The notes under the pieces are model-generated. The model searched no databases. It worked only from the letters and a program-made list of their open reading frames with translations, and was not told the DNA's origin. The position numbers and the translations under genes are program-made. This document shows, one piece after another, positions 1 to 11,961 of a DNA stretch of 64,000 bases. Source of the DNA: Episyrphus balteatus (Eukaryota > Arthropoda > Insecta > Diptera > Syrphidae); NCBI RefSeq assembly GCF_945859705.1, contig NC_079136.1, positions 7,481,501-7,545,500 of the forward strand, read 5' to 3'. How positions within the stretch are numbered: the first letter of the stretch is position 1; every line of letters starts with the position of its first letter.

Positions 1-1031
1 ACTTTCTCGTATACCATTTGACCCATTTCTGACGAAAACTTATTAGACCCATTTGATCAAACGAAACTTAAGAATTTAAGCTATACATAAAACGCTATGT
101 GACAGTTGTTAACGCAAATAAAAAATATAGACAAAAAGATTATAGCATATTTAACTTTTTTAGTTTCAGCTTAAAAATTAAAAAGAATTAAAAAAAAAAA
201 TCAATTTTTTTTTGGGAAAAATATTTTTTCAAGACACATTAATGCACTCTCTGGAAATTTTGATTTAATATGTGGACAAATATGTTCTTCGAAATGCATA
301 CATTTTTTTTTTTAATATATTTGAAATTTTGTATACTAATATAAAAATATATTTAAAAAAAAAGCTCTAAAAATGTTCAAAAAAAAAATCATGAAATTCT
401 TTAACAAAAGTTAAATGGCATACTTTGTTTGGAGATTAAAACCATTTAAAAGGAGGTTTTCGCAATTGAAATAGGAAATACATAATACATAGCTTATAAA
501 ATAAATTTAATTTAAGATAAGTAGGTAAGGCGAGCATTTAACTTTTTAAACTTTTGTTGGCACGAAAATTAATAAAATTTAATTTTGTTTATCGAATGTG
601 TTTACAATTGATAATATATTTTTTTAGCCAGTTTTTTTTTTAACCTTTGTCCCCTGAAAACTCAACCAAAGCACACTTTTTTTTGGTTATTTTATTTATA
701 TTCTTTTTCATTTTCTTTTCCATCGATTTATGCAAAACAATGTGAACTATAGAGGTTCTTTGCTGATGCTGTAATTTTTGAATTCATTTTTGGCATTTTT
801 GAAGCTTTCTGCACAGTAGTTTTGTCATTGAACTGTAATATAAACATTTCAAACACTTCATACCTTATTTTCCAGTTTTGTTCTGCATCTAAACGAAATT
901 ATTTATCTTCAGCAATATTGCATTTGCAGATTCAACATTAGCTGGAATCAAATCTCCTTATGACAAGTTTGAGTCTGGCTAAATTCCATGGTATTCATGT
1001 CATTTTCAAACTAATTTTATTTTTCTTGTCT
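1..1031. other. AT-rich noncoding DNA
   Basis: No open frame, splice-site pair or inverted repeat stands out. The sequence is runs of A and T with a few T-rich tracts. It ends at the target-site duplication of the hAT element that follows. Confidence 0.6.
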
Positions 1032-1039
1032 ATGACAAG

Positions 1040-2238
1040 CAGTGTTGCCGGAGAGAAATATTAGAAGGTAGTACGGCAGAAAAAAAAGGGGAGTATTTTG
1101 AACAAAATAGGAGTACAGCCATTTTTTTGTCTTGAAACTTTTTTTTAGTTTTATTTTTAATAAAATATATTAAGTTAAACATAAAAAACAAAACATAAAT
1201 AAATAAATTATTAATTCAAATAACAAAAGTAATAAAATATATGTCTTATGGTAGATAGCTTAATCTATACCTATTAATATTATTTTTTTAGAATAAAAAT
1301 TAGGAACTTAGATATTGTAATCGCAAGATATGTATTAAATACATTAAATAGAAGTGGTTTTGCAAAAATCAAGGTATTTTGATTATATGGTACCTAAGTA
1401 TTTTTTATACGCTTTTAAAAGTTGTTTTGAAGGATTCCATTTGTGGCAATCAATTCTATTTAACAATTCCTTGCAACTCATAATTGCATTTATTGTATTT
1501 ACTTCCAATCTGTTTCGTTTTTTATCTCTGATGATAAAGAGTTGGGAAAAAACTCGTTCTGCCGCTGCGCTGCTAGACTTAATAAAGCACTAACAAAATC
1601 CTTTGTCAGATGGAAAAGTGTTTAATTAAGAGCATTTTTTTTTTTAAATATTTCTGACCAAAAATCTTCTATTTCTAATGAATTCGAAACCATAGTTTGG
1701 CTAAGTAGTGTTCGCCATTCCATGTCGAGGTTTTCAATTTCATTTTCGCTAATCAAATCGGGAATGGAAGAAATTATTGAAGTTGCACTTTCTGCTAAAT
1801 TTAAAGGGTCAATGCCTTGAATATGTTTCAGAATTTCGTCATCAAAATCGATTCGGTGTGAAATTTGAGCACACAGGGTCTTATAACATTCTCGGCAAAC
1901 ACCTTTAAACTCAATTATTTCATTTATTTCAATTTTGTTTGTTTTAATAAAAAGTTCAGCTTTAGCCCCAACGTATACAGAGTTAATATTTTTTAAATAA
2001 ATTTCAGAATAATTCGGATTGGAGAGAAACTCGTCGCTTAACACATCCGATTTGATTTGCCAAATTTGCATTAAATTTAAAGTAAATTAAATTTATTAAG
2101 GCTGACACTTTGCTACAAGTGTAAAATATTTTATGTCATTAAAAAAAATAGGAGTACGAATGTGAAAGGAGGAGTACGGGAGTACGGAGGTTCTGAAAGT
2201 AGCACAATACTCCTATGGGAGTACTTTCGGCAACACTG
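1040..2238 (-). mobile_element. hAT-superfamily DNA transposon, internally deleted relic
   Basis: Both ends are visible: an 11-bp terminal inverted repeat CAGTGTTGCCG at the left is mirrored at the right, and the flanks carry an identical 8-bp direct repeat ATGACAAG (1032-1039 and 2239-2246). An 8-bp duplication and CAG...CTG ends are hallmarks of hAT elements. At 1199 bp it is much shorter than autonomous hATs (2.5-5 kb), so most of the transposase is missing. The subterminal zones on both sides hold repeated GGAGTAC/AGTAC words, likely transposase binding sites. A minus-strand transposase 3' end lies inside. Confidence 0.9.
1383..2071 (-). pseudogene. hAT transposase C-terminal remnant
   Basis: Read on the minus strand, 1622-2071 encodes a 149-codon frame with VYVGAKAELF and ISHRIDFDDEILKHI, like the region before the dimerisation domain of hAT transposases (a hydrophobic block, then R-F/I-D-F-D-D). 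After a poly-A run the frame is lost, but another minus frame ending at 1383 gives SSAAAERVFSQLF, then RDKKRNRLEVNTINAIMSC, a clear hAT C-terminal dimerisation domain. A frameshift near 1622 and a TAG just upstream of the dimerisation motif break the gene; the N-terminus and most of the catalytic domain are absent. What I see is the motif match and the breaks; that it is dead is inference. Confidence 0.85.
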
Positions 2239-2385
2239 ATGACAAGGCTGCAGATGGCGCCAGTTAGGTATGATCCGTATTTGAACCATAGCTATATAAA
2301 ATTATTTTTTGTAATGCATTTGCTTACCATTACAAATTTAAAACAATATTTCTTGAAAATAAAAAAACTTTAATACAAAAATTGC

Positions 2386-2582
2386 AACAAAAATATACTT
2401 TTCTAATAGATTTTAATGTTCTAAATTCAAATCTGAAGTCGAAAAAACCTACGACATCACGTTTTTGAGATATAAGTAGTTCAAAATAAATTTTTATCTA
2501 CGAAAAGTGACGTCATAGATTTTTTTCGACTTCAGATTTGAATTAAGAATATTAAAATCTATTAAAAAAGTATATTTTTGTT
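2386..2582. repeat. Foldback repeat with about 80-bp arms
   Basis: The left arm (about 2386-2467) reads into AAATCTGAAGTCGAAAAAA, and the right arm (about 2498-2582) is its reverse complement with few mismatches, around a loop of roughly 30 bp. The outer sequence AAATATACTTTTCTAATAG also resembles the inverted-repeat block at 24489-24859, so both may belong to one family of palindromic nonautonomous repeats. No target duplication was recognised. Confidence 0.75.
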
Positions 2583-3422
2583 CACAGAAAAAATTAATTC
2601 TCAGTTTTATTGAACATTGAAACTCTTCATTATATCATGTTTTCTAATATTTACTTAAAAACATAGTTGGCAACCATATAGCAGCAATATTTTCAATTTT
2701 CTTATGAAACATAAATAGAAGAGATCTCAAAATTGTGCTAATTAAAAAAAAAAAAAAATCCATGAAATAGCGTAATAAGGGGTCTTAAAATGTGTTTTAC
2801 TAATTTGGCATTTTTTGGATTTTGTTTTTAAAATTTTTGATTTTTGTTAAAAGAATATGAATCTATGAATCCTAAATCTAAGATCTGACACCTTTTTGTT
2901 ATGAATTTAGCCCAATTTCTAGCTTATATACTGTTTTGAGAATGAAAATTATATTTTAACGCCCATTCTTTCCGCCATTTTTGAGCCGCCATTTTGAATA
3001 CAAAAAAAATTTGGCAGCTTTTTCTTATTCTCCACACTATTATCATTCAGTGTACCAAATTTCATAACTTTTCGTCCAGAAATGGCCGTGCAAATGAATT
3101 TTGACGCCAAAAAAGACCGATGGCACCACTGTCCATTGTTATATTCCCTTTTAATTCATGGTTTTAAACAAAATGTAGTGATTTTCAATAATGTGTGTAT
3201 TGCATTTTATTTATAGGGTGTTTCGGTTCTAGGTCCTATTTCGTTCCAAAACTTAAAAAAATATATTTCTGTATTGAAGGATATTCTTTCTCTGCGTAAG
3301 CTATTACTGAAGGGCTTATGTTGCCTATGAATTACACTTTCTTTGTTTCAAAAACTGCTCTTTGTTTGTAGTTTATTTGATCACAAGTACAGTCAGAAGT
3401 GTTGAAACAATTTCTTAGGATT
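2583..3422. other. AT-rich noncoding DNA
   Basis: No coding potential or repeat boundary found. A stretch around 2960-3140 is less AT-rich and looks like an old dispersed repeat, but no ends are visible. Confidence 0.45.
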
Positions 3423-3707
3423 ATGAGAACACCGAAATCAGGAGTAAAATTTGAAAATATTCTACAAGATACCTTTTCCGTTAAAAGATCAAAATCGTGC
3501 GACCCATCTTTGGACTTGTGTTATCTTAAAGGTACACATTATATCCAACACGTTGAAAAATTGGGTATTTCTTTCTTTCATCTCACTTCGTTTCAAGATG
3601 AGCTGAGCCATAGCGATCCAAAGGAAACGTCTGGCAGCAGAAAGCAAATAAAACAATATTATATCCTTTATTGCATGCACGAATTTGCCTCACTTGAGCT
3701 AATGTAA
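3423..3707 (+). CDS. Small open frame, 94 codons, unknown
   Basis: From ATG 3423 the frame runs to TAA at 3705-3707. Composition is mixed and codon-like (for example KFENILQDTFSVKRSKSCD) rather than the low-complexity residues typical of spurious frames here. No domain, signal peptide or membrane segment was recognised. It converges with a minus-strand frame whose stop overlaps its last codons (3699-3701). It could be a decayed retrogene or chance; no promoter or splice evidence supports it. Confidence 0.2.
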   Translation: MRTPKSGVKFENILQDTFSVKRSKSCDPSLDLCYLKGTHYIQHVEKLGISFFHLTSFQDELSHSDPKETSGSRKQIKQYYILYCMHEFASLELM

Positions 3708-3950
3708 ATTCAGGATAACATTTTGTTTTGTGCACATTTGGTTTTCAGGTAACGTCTTTGCTTCAGCTTCGTCACGTCTATTAAAAAGTTTTTCCTTGAG
3801 AACGTGCTCGATTTGTTTAGTTTGAGTTGGCCTGACTGACATTTTTGGTGTTTTTTGTTGTTGTTGTTGTGTTTGTTGCTTTTTAGTATAGCATCCAACT
3901 GTCGAAAGTTTTCCTTCTTCTTCTTCTTCATCGTCCTTATTATATGGCAT
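3699..3950 (-). CDS. Small charged open frame, 83 codons, unknown
   Basis: The minus frame opens at ATG (3948-3950), with an in-frame TAG two codons upstream, and stops at 3699-3701. It begins MPYNKDDEEEEEGKLSTVG, has a glutamine run (QQTQQQQQ), then RPTQTKQIEHVLKEKLFNRR, a mixed helical-looking stretch. Acidic and polyQ runs followed by ordinary sequence are common in fly proteins, but GAA and CAA repeats also arise from simple sequence. A second overlapping minus frame (3710-3991) is equally long and less convincing. No family recognised; could be a fragment of a processed pseudogene. Confidence 0.25.
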   Translation of the reverse strand: MPYNKDDEEEEEGKLSTVGCYTKKQQTQQQQQKTPKMSVRPTQTKQIEHVLKEKLFNRRDEAEAKTLPENQMCTKQNVILNLH

Positions 3951-3991
3951 CGGCTATACGGTTTCTTATGATGATGGTCTCTTCTTTCCAA

Positions 3992-6208
3992 GATGATAGT
4001 CTTAAATTTTTGTATTTTTATTTATACATTTTTCACCATCCATTTAAGGAGGGATGTTGCATAATATACTTAACGGAGAGTTTGTAATTTGTGGTCTAGT
4101 TTTAATGGGTCTACTGGTCTGTGAGAAGTATTAAATTGAAAATACATAAAACATACAAACAAAAAACAAGAAGAAGAAGAAAGAAATGTTAATATTTATC
4201 CTTAAGAGGTTTTTAAAACTTTTTTATTAGCATCAAAATTGAAAAAATGAAGAACACAAAAAAAAAATAAAGAAAAAAAAGTCGTTAATAAATCATTTTG
4301 GGGAAAATAAATTAAGGTCAGTTGGAAAGTATTTTATTCTCACGATTTAAGAATGGTTAAAGCTATCAATCAATATCTTTTTTTTTTATTTTTTTTAAGT
4401 TAAAAAATTATATTAGTTCTTTTTTTTCCAGGGGAGATACATAATTCTTTAAGGAGATACCTAGGTTTTTTTTTTTGTTGGAAGATTAGTCACCTTTCAA
4501 AGCAAAAAGTCAGACAGAATTGTTAAGTAAACAAAGTCGTTACCCTTAAAATTCATGGCGAATATACAAGTATTCTAGTTAAATTTACTGACATCTAAGT
4601 AATTGGATGTTTTTTGAGGAGGCATTCAATTTGATTAAAAAGTATGTAACATCGTTGGTTTAAGTATTTTTTCAAAAATAAAATAACTGATTAAATCATT
4701 ACTTTATTTTGACAAGGACATGACCGATATTTTGTCTTAGATTAAACATTCTTAAATTTTGTTTAAACAGTTGAATTTGTATGGTAATAAACCATAAATT
4801 AGGGATCAGGATGTATTAAAATTACTGCCGCAAAGGACAATGGTTATTTTGACCCTGAGACCAATATCGATGAGTCATATGTCATTGGAAAGGTATTTTT
4901 GCTTAGATCAATTGTTTGTATAGCGCCAAGACTCAATTCGCTGTGATAAAAAAGTTATAGCCATAACAGCTAAAAGTCAGTTACGACCGTCGAGTTACAA
5001 AGCCCATAAGTTTAGAGGTTGTAATTGGTGTCGAATGAGAGATTAGTTAATTGTGAATATGAAAAAAATAAAGTTGATACTTTAAAAATGGGAACTTCTA
5101 TGTGGCAACTCTATTGCAAATAAAAAAATGATAAATAACTAATACCGTCATATCTTTGAAGTAATATCAAATAAGAACATTTTTGAAATGCCAATCAAAA
5201 GCCTAATAGTGTAACAAATAAATAAAATAATATAAGGAATTTAGGCCTACAAATGTGGCAATCCTATATTTAACTATAATTTTTAAATAGATAAAAAAAA
5301 ATACATACAAAAATCTTCTTTGAATAAAAGAGAATAATTTTGTATGCACTATGCTTATACACCAAACTTTAGCTGACACATTCTTAAAATTGTCGGGTAA
5401 CACCTCAAAAACACTGACAAGTACTCGGCAACCCTATGCAAATGCTAAGAAACACTAAAAATAGTATTTATTTTAATCGAAATGTATGATTAGAGCTACT
5501 ATTTACGAATGCTGCAACAATATGTATGCACAACAAATTATATAAAAAAACTCTCTTCTTCTATGAAAAAAATTTAAGGCCAACAAAAGTCAAAATTTTC
5601 GAATTCAATTCTATGCCAATATCTCAAATAAAATCATTTGTAGCTACTTTTTTTTTCGAATTATGTGTAATGTTTTTCACAACATCAATTATATTTTGGA
5701 TGAAAAGAGTACACAGAGTATTATAACCTTAAAATATCTTAAAAACGGCAGGACCTCCTTCTCAAACACAATTCTTGGCGAAACTATACTGAGTTCTAAC
5801 ATTGCTGTGATTAAGTTAATAGTCTGCGTGGTTAGTTGATGAGTTTTTTTGTATTGTCTTGAAAAAGTTGCAAAATAACAGAGGAAACGTCGGGAAAAGT
5901 TTTAAAAATGGTTTAATTTTTTATTAATCGCATACAAAATAACAGATCAAAGAGCCCAATGAATATACTTAGTGTAGTTGATTTCAAATCAATTGATCAA
6001 TTTTTGTTATAGCTATAGCAGGTACCTATAACACAAGTAAAATGTTACGCATACGCCACAGTGATCCTTGAAATTTAACTTTAAAATTTGATAAGAAATT
6101 TGTGACCCTGCTAATTGTTTGTATTCTCATGGCATTTAATTAAAGAGCGAAATGTGAAATTAAAAGAATGGAGTGATATGTTGTCAGAAAAATTAACTAT
6201 ATTCAATA
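3992..6208. other. Noncoding DNA with short dispersed direct repeats
   Basis: No gene seen. A word like GTGGCAAYCCTAT occurs three times in the same orientation near 5101, 5255 and 5425, spaced 150-170 bp, suggesting a diverged tandem repeat. The stretch 4800-5050 is less AT-rich but has stops in every frame. One copy of the dispersed 22-bp word lies at 6045-6066. Confidence 0.45.
6045..6066 (+). repeat. Dispersed 22-bp word, copy 1
   Basis: Contains ACGCATACGCCACAGTG preceded by an A-rich leader. One of nine copies in this window; see findings. Confidence 0.7.
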
Positions 6209-6211
6209 TAA

Positions 6212-6711
6212 TGTCGTTTTCGATTGGCTCTCCGGAAGCGTCCGGAATCATTCAGAAGACTTCTGAAACCGTTTTATTGGCATGAAAATGACAGCCAGAA
6301 CGCTTCTCAGAAAAGAAATTCTCTTCTTGATTTCAAATCAGAATCAAATTCAAGAAGCACTAATACATGAATACTCACATGTCAAAGATACACTCAATTA
6401 TTGTTTATTATTATTTTTCATTCAAATTTTTTTCGTTTTCTGAAATTAATTTGTTTATTTATTTTCAAACAAATAAAGAAAGCTTTTAAAATATTTTGCA
6501 AAACGAATTCCCGATTAATTTGTTGAATATTAGGTACTATTTTCTTCACATATTAATTATTTTTCAAGTCTTATGCCATATTTGACATTTTAAATTTCAC
6601 AGAAAAACAAACACAAACACAAAAAAAATAGAATTGAGTGGAAGCAATTCAAACTGTTTTATTGGATTTCAGAATGAGTGAATCCTTGAGTGATTCCAAT
6701 CGAAAACGACA
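6212..6711. mobile_element. PIF/Harbinger-like MITE (TAA duplication)
   Basis: The ends are TGTCGTTTTCGATTGG and its exact reverse complement, flanked on each side by TAA (6209-6211 and 6712-6714). A second inner match, GTTTTATTGG, recurs in both arms. The element is 500 bp with no open frame, so it is nonautonomous. Three-base TWA duplications are typical of PIF/Harbinger elements, but with AT-rich flanks the duplication could be partly chance. Confidence 0.75.
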
Positions 6712-6714
6712 TAA

Positions 6715-8499
6715 ATAAATAATAAAATAAATGGCATACAATTCTGACGAGTGGCGTAATTGTCTGCAAATGACAAGCTTAAAACAGCTTACAAATTAAT
6801 GATAAGTTACTTACAAGTCTTTATTATTAACACCAACTTGTTTTAAGATGGATTTTAGATAATTTTCAGGAACAGTTTTTTTTTTATACTACACATGTTT
6901 CAATCCCATCAAAGGGGTATTATACAATCTGACGTTACTAAAAGTTACTAAGCTTGAAGTTCATTCCCAATAATTTGGTACATCTATCACCCAGATAAAC
7001 TGATTTCATATTTGTTTTTTTAAGCAAACAAAAATTATTAAAAAAAAAAGTTACACATACACCACAGTGCATGTTGAAATCTAAACTTTGCTAATTGATA
7101 CAAAATGTGACTTTTTTGTCAACTCCAATATCCACAAAAAAATCTATTGTAAATAAACACATTAACATTTCCATTTAAAAAACAATCAATTGATGATGAC
7201 AATTATTTCATAATAAAACAAAATTCTCGAGGGCATTTTAAACCACACAAAAAAAAAACGACACCTCCGTGGGGAAAGCGACCGAATCAATTTATTTAAT
7301 TTTCGTCTAGGGAATTTTTAATTCTTGCCCTTGAACACATAAATCAACACAAAATTCAATTAGTCACTGGGACATCAGACGTAGACAAAATGTGACGACT
7401 CTTCTTCACATTTTGTCAATATAAAAAAATAAACTTTTAAAATATTAAAATTAATAACAATAATTATCTTAATCATTTTGATTATATTATTAAAAAAAAC
7501 TAAAAATCGTTTAGAAATTAGAAAAAGAAAAAAAAAACCTAAACAACAACTTAATAATTTTTCTAATATAAAACATAAATTCCCCACCAAGCAATTTTTA
7601 TACTCATTTAACTTGTTAAAAAATATGTTAGTTTGACATTTATAGTGGTTTTTATTTAGATTTATTATTATAAATTGAAAAATTCTTTTAGTTATTCAAC
7701 AACAAAATAACTTAAACATATTGTTGTGATTAATATGACAATATTGTTAAAAAATAAATCATTCACAAAAAAACAAAAATAACAAAAGAAAAGAAAATAA
7801 TAAAAAAAAAATTAAGAAGAAAAACCAATATATTTAATCTTATTATTTAAAAAAAATTTAAAAATATAAAACAATAAAATAATAGATTTGTCATATATGG
7901 ACTATTAAAAATGTGATGGAACATCTTTTTCTTTTTTTAAATTTAAACCAACAAATATTATTTATAAAATTCTCTTTTTGTGTTTTTCTTTTCTTTTGTT
8001 GGTACTTTGTACATATTTGTTTCTTTAATTAATTAAAACATAACCAAAATGACTATATCCTACCATATTACACACTTTTTTTTTTATTTTTAATGAAAAT
8101 ATCCTTCCCTCTTATAAAAGATCTCTCTTTCTACAATATTTTACACAGCAAAAAAAAAAAAAAATAAACGTTTTTTTTTATTTATCATGTAGTACGAAGA
8201 ATACAAAAAAAAGAAGAAAATTATTCACATCAAAAGCTCTTTAAAAACACTTTAACATGTTTTAATCGTGTGCTATCAAAAATTATAAAATGAAATTTCC
8301 TCTCACTCTCTTTTTTTTTTGTACTATAGTTTCTCTTTCAATTACAAGCGCGCACATCACGATTCATGAACCATCTGAAACACCACCAGCCTCAAAAATC
8401 TTCTACCATCCCCTTCTTACTACCCCCCTAATATTGACAATCCCCCTAAGGGAATTCTATACATTTCACAATAGCACAATATTTCGACAACAAACCGTG
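6715..8499. other. Very AT-rich noncoding DNA
   Basis: Homopolymer and AT-rich sequence. Copy 2 of the dispersed word sits at 7051-7072. Open frames here translate to low-complexity Lys/Asn/Phe/Ile strings and are not credible. A C-rich patch at about 8340-8490 has stops in other frames and no splice signals. Confidence 0.5.
7051..7072 (+). repeat. Dispersed 22-bp word, copy 2
   Basis: Variant TTACACATACACCACAGTG after a run of ten A. Belongs to the nine-copy family. Confidence 0.7.
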
Positions 8500-9966
8500 T
8501 AACCTATTTATATCTTTATATCTCTCTATACACAAAATATACACCAACCATCAGCAAAAAAAAAAGAGATAGTGACAGAAAGAGAAAGAGAGAAAACGTA
8601 TTTCTACGTTATACAAAAAAAAAATCGAAAAAAAAAAAAATACTTTCCTCGTGTGTTATCTGTAGAAAAGGTACAACTTTCTAGATATTCAAAACATCAA
8701 TCTGCTCGAAAACTACCCGAAAATTTCGAAAAGATAAAAAACACACCACAAAGATACATTTTCTCAAAACATCATCATTCTCGATAAACAGCTGAATAAA
8801 ATTTCTCTCGAGAGAGGTTCTCATTTGATGATAAAGAGAGAAGGAAAATGTTCGAGATGAAAATCTCCACAGTTGGAAAATTCAGTTTTTCCTCCCATTC
8901 AGCAGCACAGTGGTCCACCATCATCGTGTGAATACAACACAGTATTGTATCTCTCCTCATGTGCTCCGTCGCGCCGTGACTAAAAAAAAAAAAAAACACC
9001 AAAAAAAAAAAAGAAAATTTCAAAAGAGATTTTCTCTCTTTCCCCATTGTTGTGCCATGGTCTAGTGTCCTATCGCAGTTGGTTCGCATGCATACGCAAC
9101 ATACCAACATTTTTTGCACGGCGCGTTTTATTTTAATTTTTTTTTACTATATCAAAAATTAAAAAAAAATTATGTGTATAAAATATATATATATTTTTTT
9201 CCTTTAAAAAATAATTAAAATATAAATAATTTACTTTGCAAAAATCAAAAAAAAAATATTAAATTATTTGTTAAATTAAAAAATAAAAATTGTATATAAA
9301 AAATTAAAAAAGAAATAAAAAATAAATAAATACACAACACCCAACAGTGCTCTTTAATCGTCGATTTTCGTGTCTTATTTGTGTTGAAAGTCTTTCAAAA
9401 TGAAAATATAATAAATTTGCAAATGAAAATAATGAAAAAATTGCAATTGTGAAAAAAAAAATATATAAGAAAAAAATCCTTATAGAAAAAAATTAAAAGG
9501 AGTAATCTAAAAAAAAAATAAAAACGAGACAAAAATGCTTTAAAATCGTTTCGCAGAAAAAATATTTTTTTTTTATTTAAGTTTAAAACTTAATAATAAA
9601 TTATTTATCTATCACTTTTCACTTATCAAAAAATCTAGTTTATCTCGTTGTTGTCGTCGTTTAAAATCCGTCGGTAGTCTTCATTTTCTTCCTTCAAAAG
9701 TTTTTTGCATTTAATTTAAATTAATTTTTTTCATCAAGAAAAAAAAAATAAAAAAAAAATTATAATAATAAGGAAAATGTGAAAAAAAATACATATATGT
9801 ATCTATAAGATGTGTTAGTGAGGATGTGGATACCTGAAAGCAGCAATTAAGTTCTCAAAAAAAAAAAATTGATGGTTTATGCAGGATACTATATCAATTA
9901 AATCATATTCAAATACACAGAGAAAAAAAAAAAGAGTTTTTAATTTTAACATCACAACATCTCAAC
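8500..9966 (+). promoter_or_regulatory. Putative promoter and 5' UTR of plus-strand gene
   Basis: This stretch lacks recognisable transposons and holds dense GAGA/CTCT clusters (8568-8600, 8805-8850, 9025-9045), which in flies bind GAF. Short pyrimidine-rich and CGTCG-rich patches lie near 9350-9380 and 9640-9690, just before the start codon at 9967. TATAAA-like words occur (for example near 9293) but the region is so AT-rich that none can be singled out, and no clear initiator was found. Calling it a promoter is inference from composition and from the position of the first coding exon. Confidence 0.35.
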
Positions 9967-10012
9967 ATGGATATGGATAACGATTTTAATATGCATACAT
10001 GGATAAATCGAG
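9967..10012 (+). CDS. Candidate first coding exon of unknown gene
   Basis: ATG at 9967 sits in CTCAACATGG, close to the preferred fly start context (CAAAATGG/CAACATGG). The frame reads MDMDNDFNMHTWINR plus one base and ends at CGAG followed by the donor GTGTGT at 10013. The exon therefore leaves in phase 1. The 38-base exon at 45238 enters in the matching phase, giving an Asp codon across the junction. I do not recognise the N-terminus; it is acidic and Met/Asn-rich with no signal peptide, suggesting a cytoplasmic or nuclear protein. The start context, donor and phase agreement are seen; that this is a gene start is inference. RNA evidence would settle it. Confidence 0.5.
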
Positions 10013-10559
10013 GTGTGTATAGTAAAAAAAAAAGAGATGAAAAAAAAAACAAGTTAAAATGTCGCAATTTAATATTGCAACATCAATAAAACAGGATCAG
10101 AGTAAAAAGGAGAGGGTTGGTGTTGGTTGGGTTGATTTTTATGGTTGTTGAACGAAGAGGACATAACACAGGACACCATTGTATGGCGATGTATTAAAAA
10201 ATCCGACCTTCACCTATTTTTGTTTCCTTGGGTGGCATTGCTATGCTCATGATGATGATGCTGTGTATGTCCTCCGAAATGTATCCATGTGTGTATGTAT
10301 GTGTGTTTGTGTGCGTACTTTTTATACTACACCTCTCTGTTACATTCCTTTACATTACTGAGTTTTATTTTATTTTTTTTTTTTATATCCTTGTAACAGT
10401 AAAAATATTGTTATAGATACATCAATTATTACTACCAAAAGAGGTCCTTAGAAAATGAATTTGAATTTAAGCCCACAAAAACAATAAAAAAAAGAAGGAT
10501 TTTTTTTTTAGTTGTTGTTATTGTGTTGGTATATCCTTTTTAGAATGAGATGTATATTG

Positions 10560-11720
10560 TATGATTTTGCGCGCCATCTTTATCGCACTTGTGCTATCCT
10601 GTAGTAGCATCCTTATGGAGCATCGAATTCACCATCATCATATCAACATCGATGAAACGGGTGAATTGTGACACTATTACCTTTGATTGTAAATGTGTGT
10701 TAGTGTGTGTGTGTGTTTAGTGCAAGCAAGTGCAATCGATGTTTGTTCGACAATAATGAATTAACCATATTCAAACATGTGTCTGTGTAGCTGCTGCCAA
10801 GAAAAGGAGAAGAAGATAATGATGATAATTATGATGATGATGATAATGAGTGATTCACTGTTGATGATGGATGAATTAATGGAAGAAATTTAAAGGAAAA
10901 GAAAAGGATTTAAGGATATATTTTTTTTTTTCATCTGTCTAAAGCAAGTGTATATGTGCACATGTCATAACTTTTATAAATGCACACTGAAAAGCGAGAC
11001 AAAAAGAGAGACTTAGACAACACAGAATTTTGATGAAGGAAAGAGAGAAGGAGAGAAACATAGAGAAGCGAGTCTGTCTGTCTACCTGTGAGATGATGAT
11101 AAAATGTAGTTTGGGGAAGTTATTGATTTTTTTTTTCTATTTATTTTTTTTTTTTGCTTTATTTTTGAGATAATATTTTATGTGTGTATAGGATACTCTC
11201 TTTTGCATCATCAATTAATGATTTTTTCGTAGGTACATCATAACATCTACATCAAAATATAGAGCCCCAAAAAAAAAAAACAACAACAACAAGAAAACAC
11301 CAACAAGAATAAAAAAGAGATGTAATTTTATCCATTGTAAAACCAGCCATGGGCATGCTGCCAATTAATTGATGTATTTACTTAAGACTTGCAAAAGACT
11401 GATGATAATGATGATGATGATGATGATGACGATGGTGGTGCAGAAGAGAAAGAGTGCAAATGGGGGGTTTTAGGTACATATAAAATTAGAGGGAATATTG
11501 ATATTTATAATAAATGCATAACAAGAAGAGAAATAATAATGATAATAAAAATAAAATTTAATTTTAATGCACGCAAAGTAGTGGGTATCTATAGAATAAA
11601 TAGAAGGTCTTGAGTTTGGTTTATTATGCAAAATTAATTTAAAAAAAGAATATTTTCATGTTTTTTATTTTTTTTTTTTGATGGCGAGATGGCGCTCGCG
11701 CCATGTCGAGACACACATGT
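10560..11720. promoter_or_regulatory. Candidate enhancer or Polycomb/Trithorax response region
   Basis: Combines the motif classes known from fly Polycomb response elements: GCCAT cores of the Pho/YY1 type (GCGCGCCATCTTTATC at about 10569; ATGGC at 11681 and 11689; GCCAT at 11700) and GAGA runs at about 10990-11080. At 11689-11704 ATGGCGC and GCGCCAT form a perfect 7-bp inverted pair with a 2-base spacer. Simple GAT and GT repeats and CATCATC words are also frequent. No transposon ends or coding frame were found. Function is inference from motifs only. Confidence 0.25.
11401..11433. repeat. GAT microsatellite
   Basis: Imperfect (GAT)n run; the Asp-rich open frame across it is an artefact of the repeat. 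Confidence 0.9.
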
Positions 11721-11939
11721 GCGACAATTTGTCATTTTTTTAATATTATGAAATTGCACAAATTTAATGTATGCAAAATCGCAAATCATCAATTTTGATG
11801 AGATGAGATTGGTTGGTGGTGATGGTGTGGTAGCGCCTTAAATTCTTATTCAATTACGATATAATTTTTTTTTTATTTAAATTTTTTTTATTGAATTTTG
11901 TGGGGAGGAAGAATTATTTATGAAGAAAAAAAAAAAATA

Positions 11940-11961
11940 TTACGCATACGCCCGAGTGAGC
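11940..11961 (+). repeat. Dispersed 22-bp word, copy 3
   Basis: TTACGCATACGCCCGAGTGA after a 13-base A run; diverged in the second half compared with other copies. Confidence 0.6.

Noticed and set aside
8290..9119. Frames of 70, 71 and 114 codons around the putative promoter, including one with a signal-peptide-like start
   Set aside because: They reflect homopolymer and CT/GA-rich DNA; no start context, donor or homology. The hydrophobic start at 8290 is simply poly-T encoding Phe.
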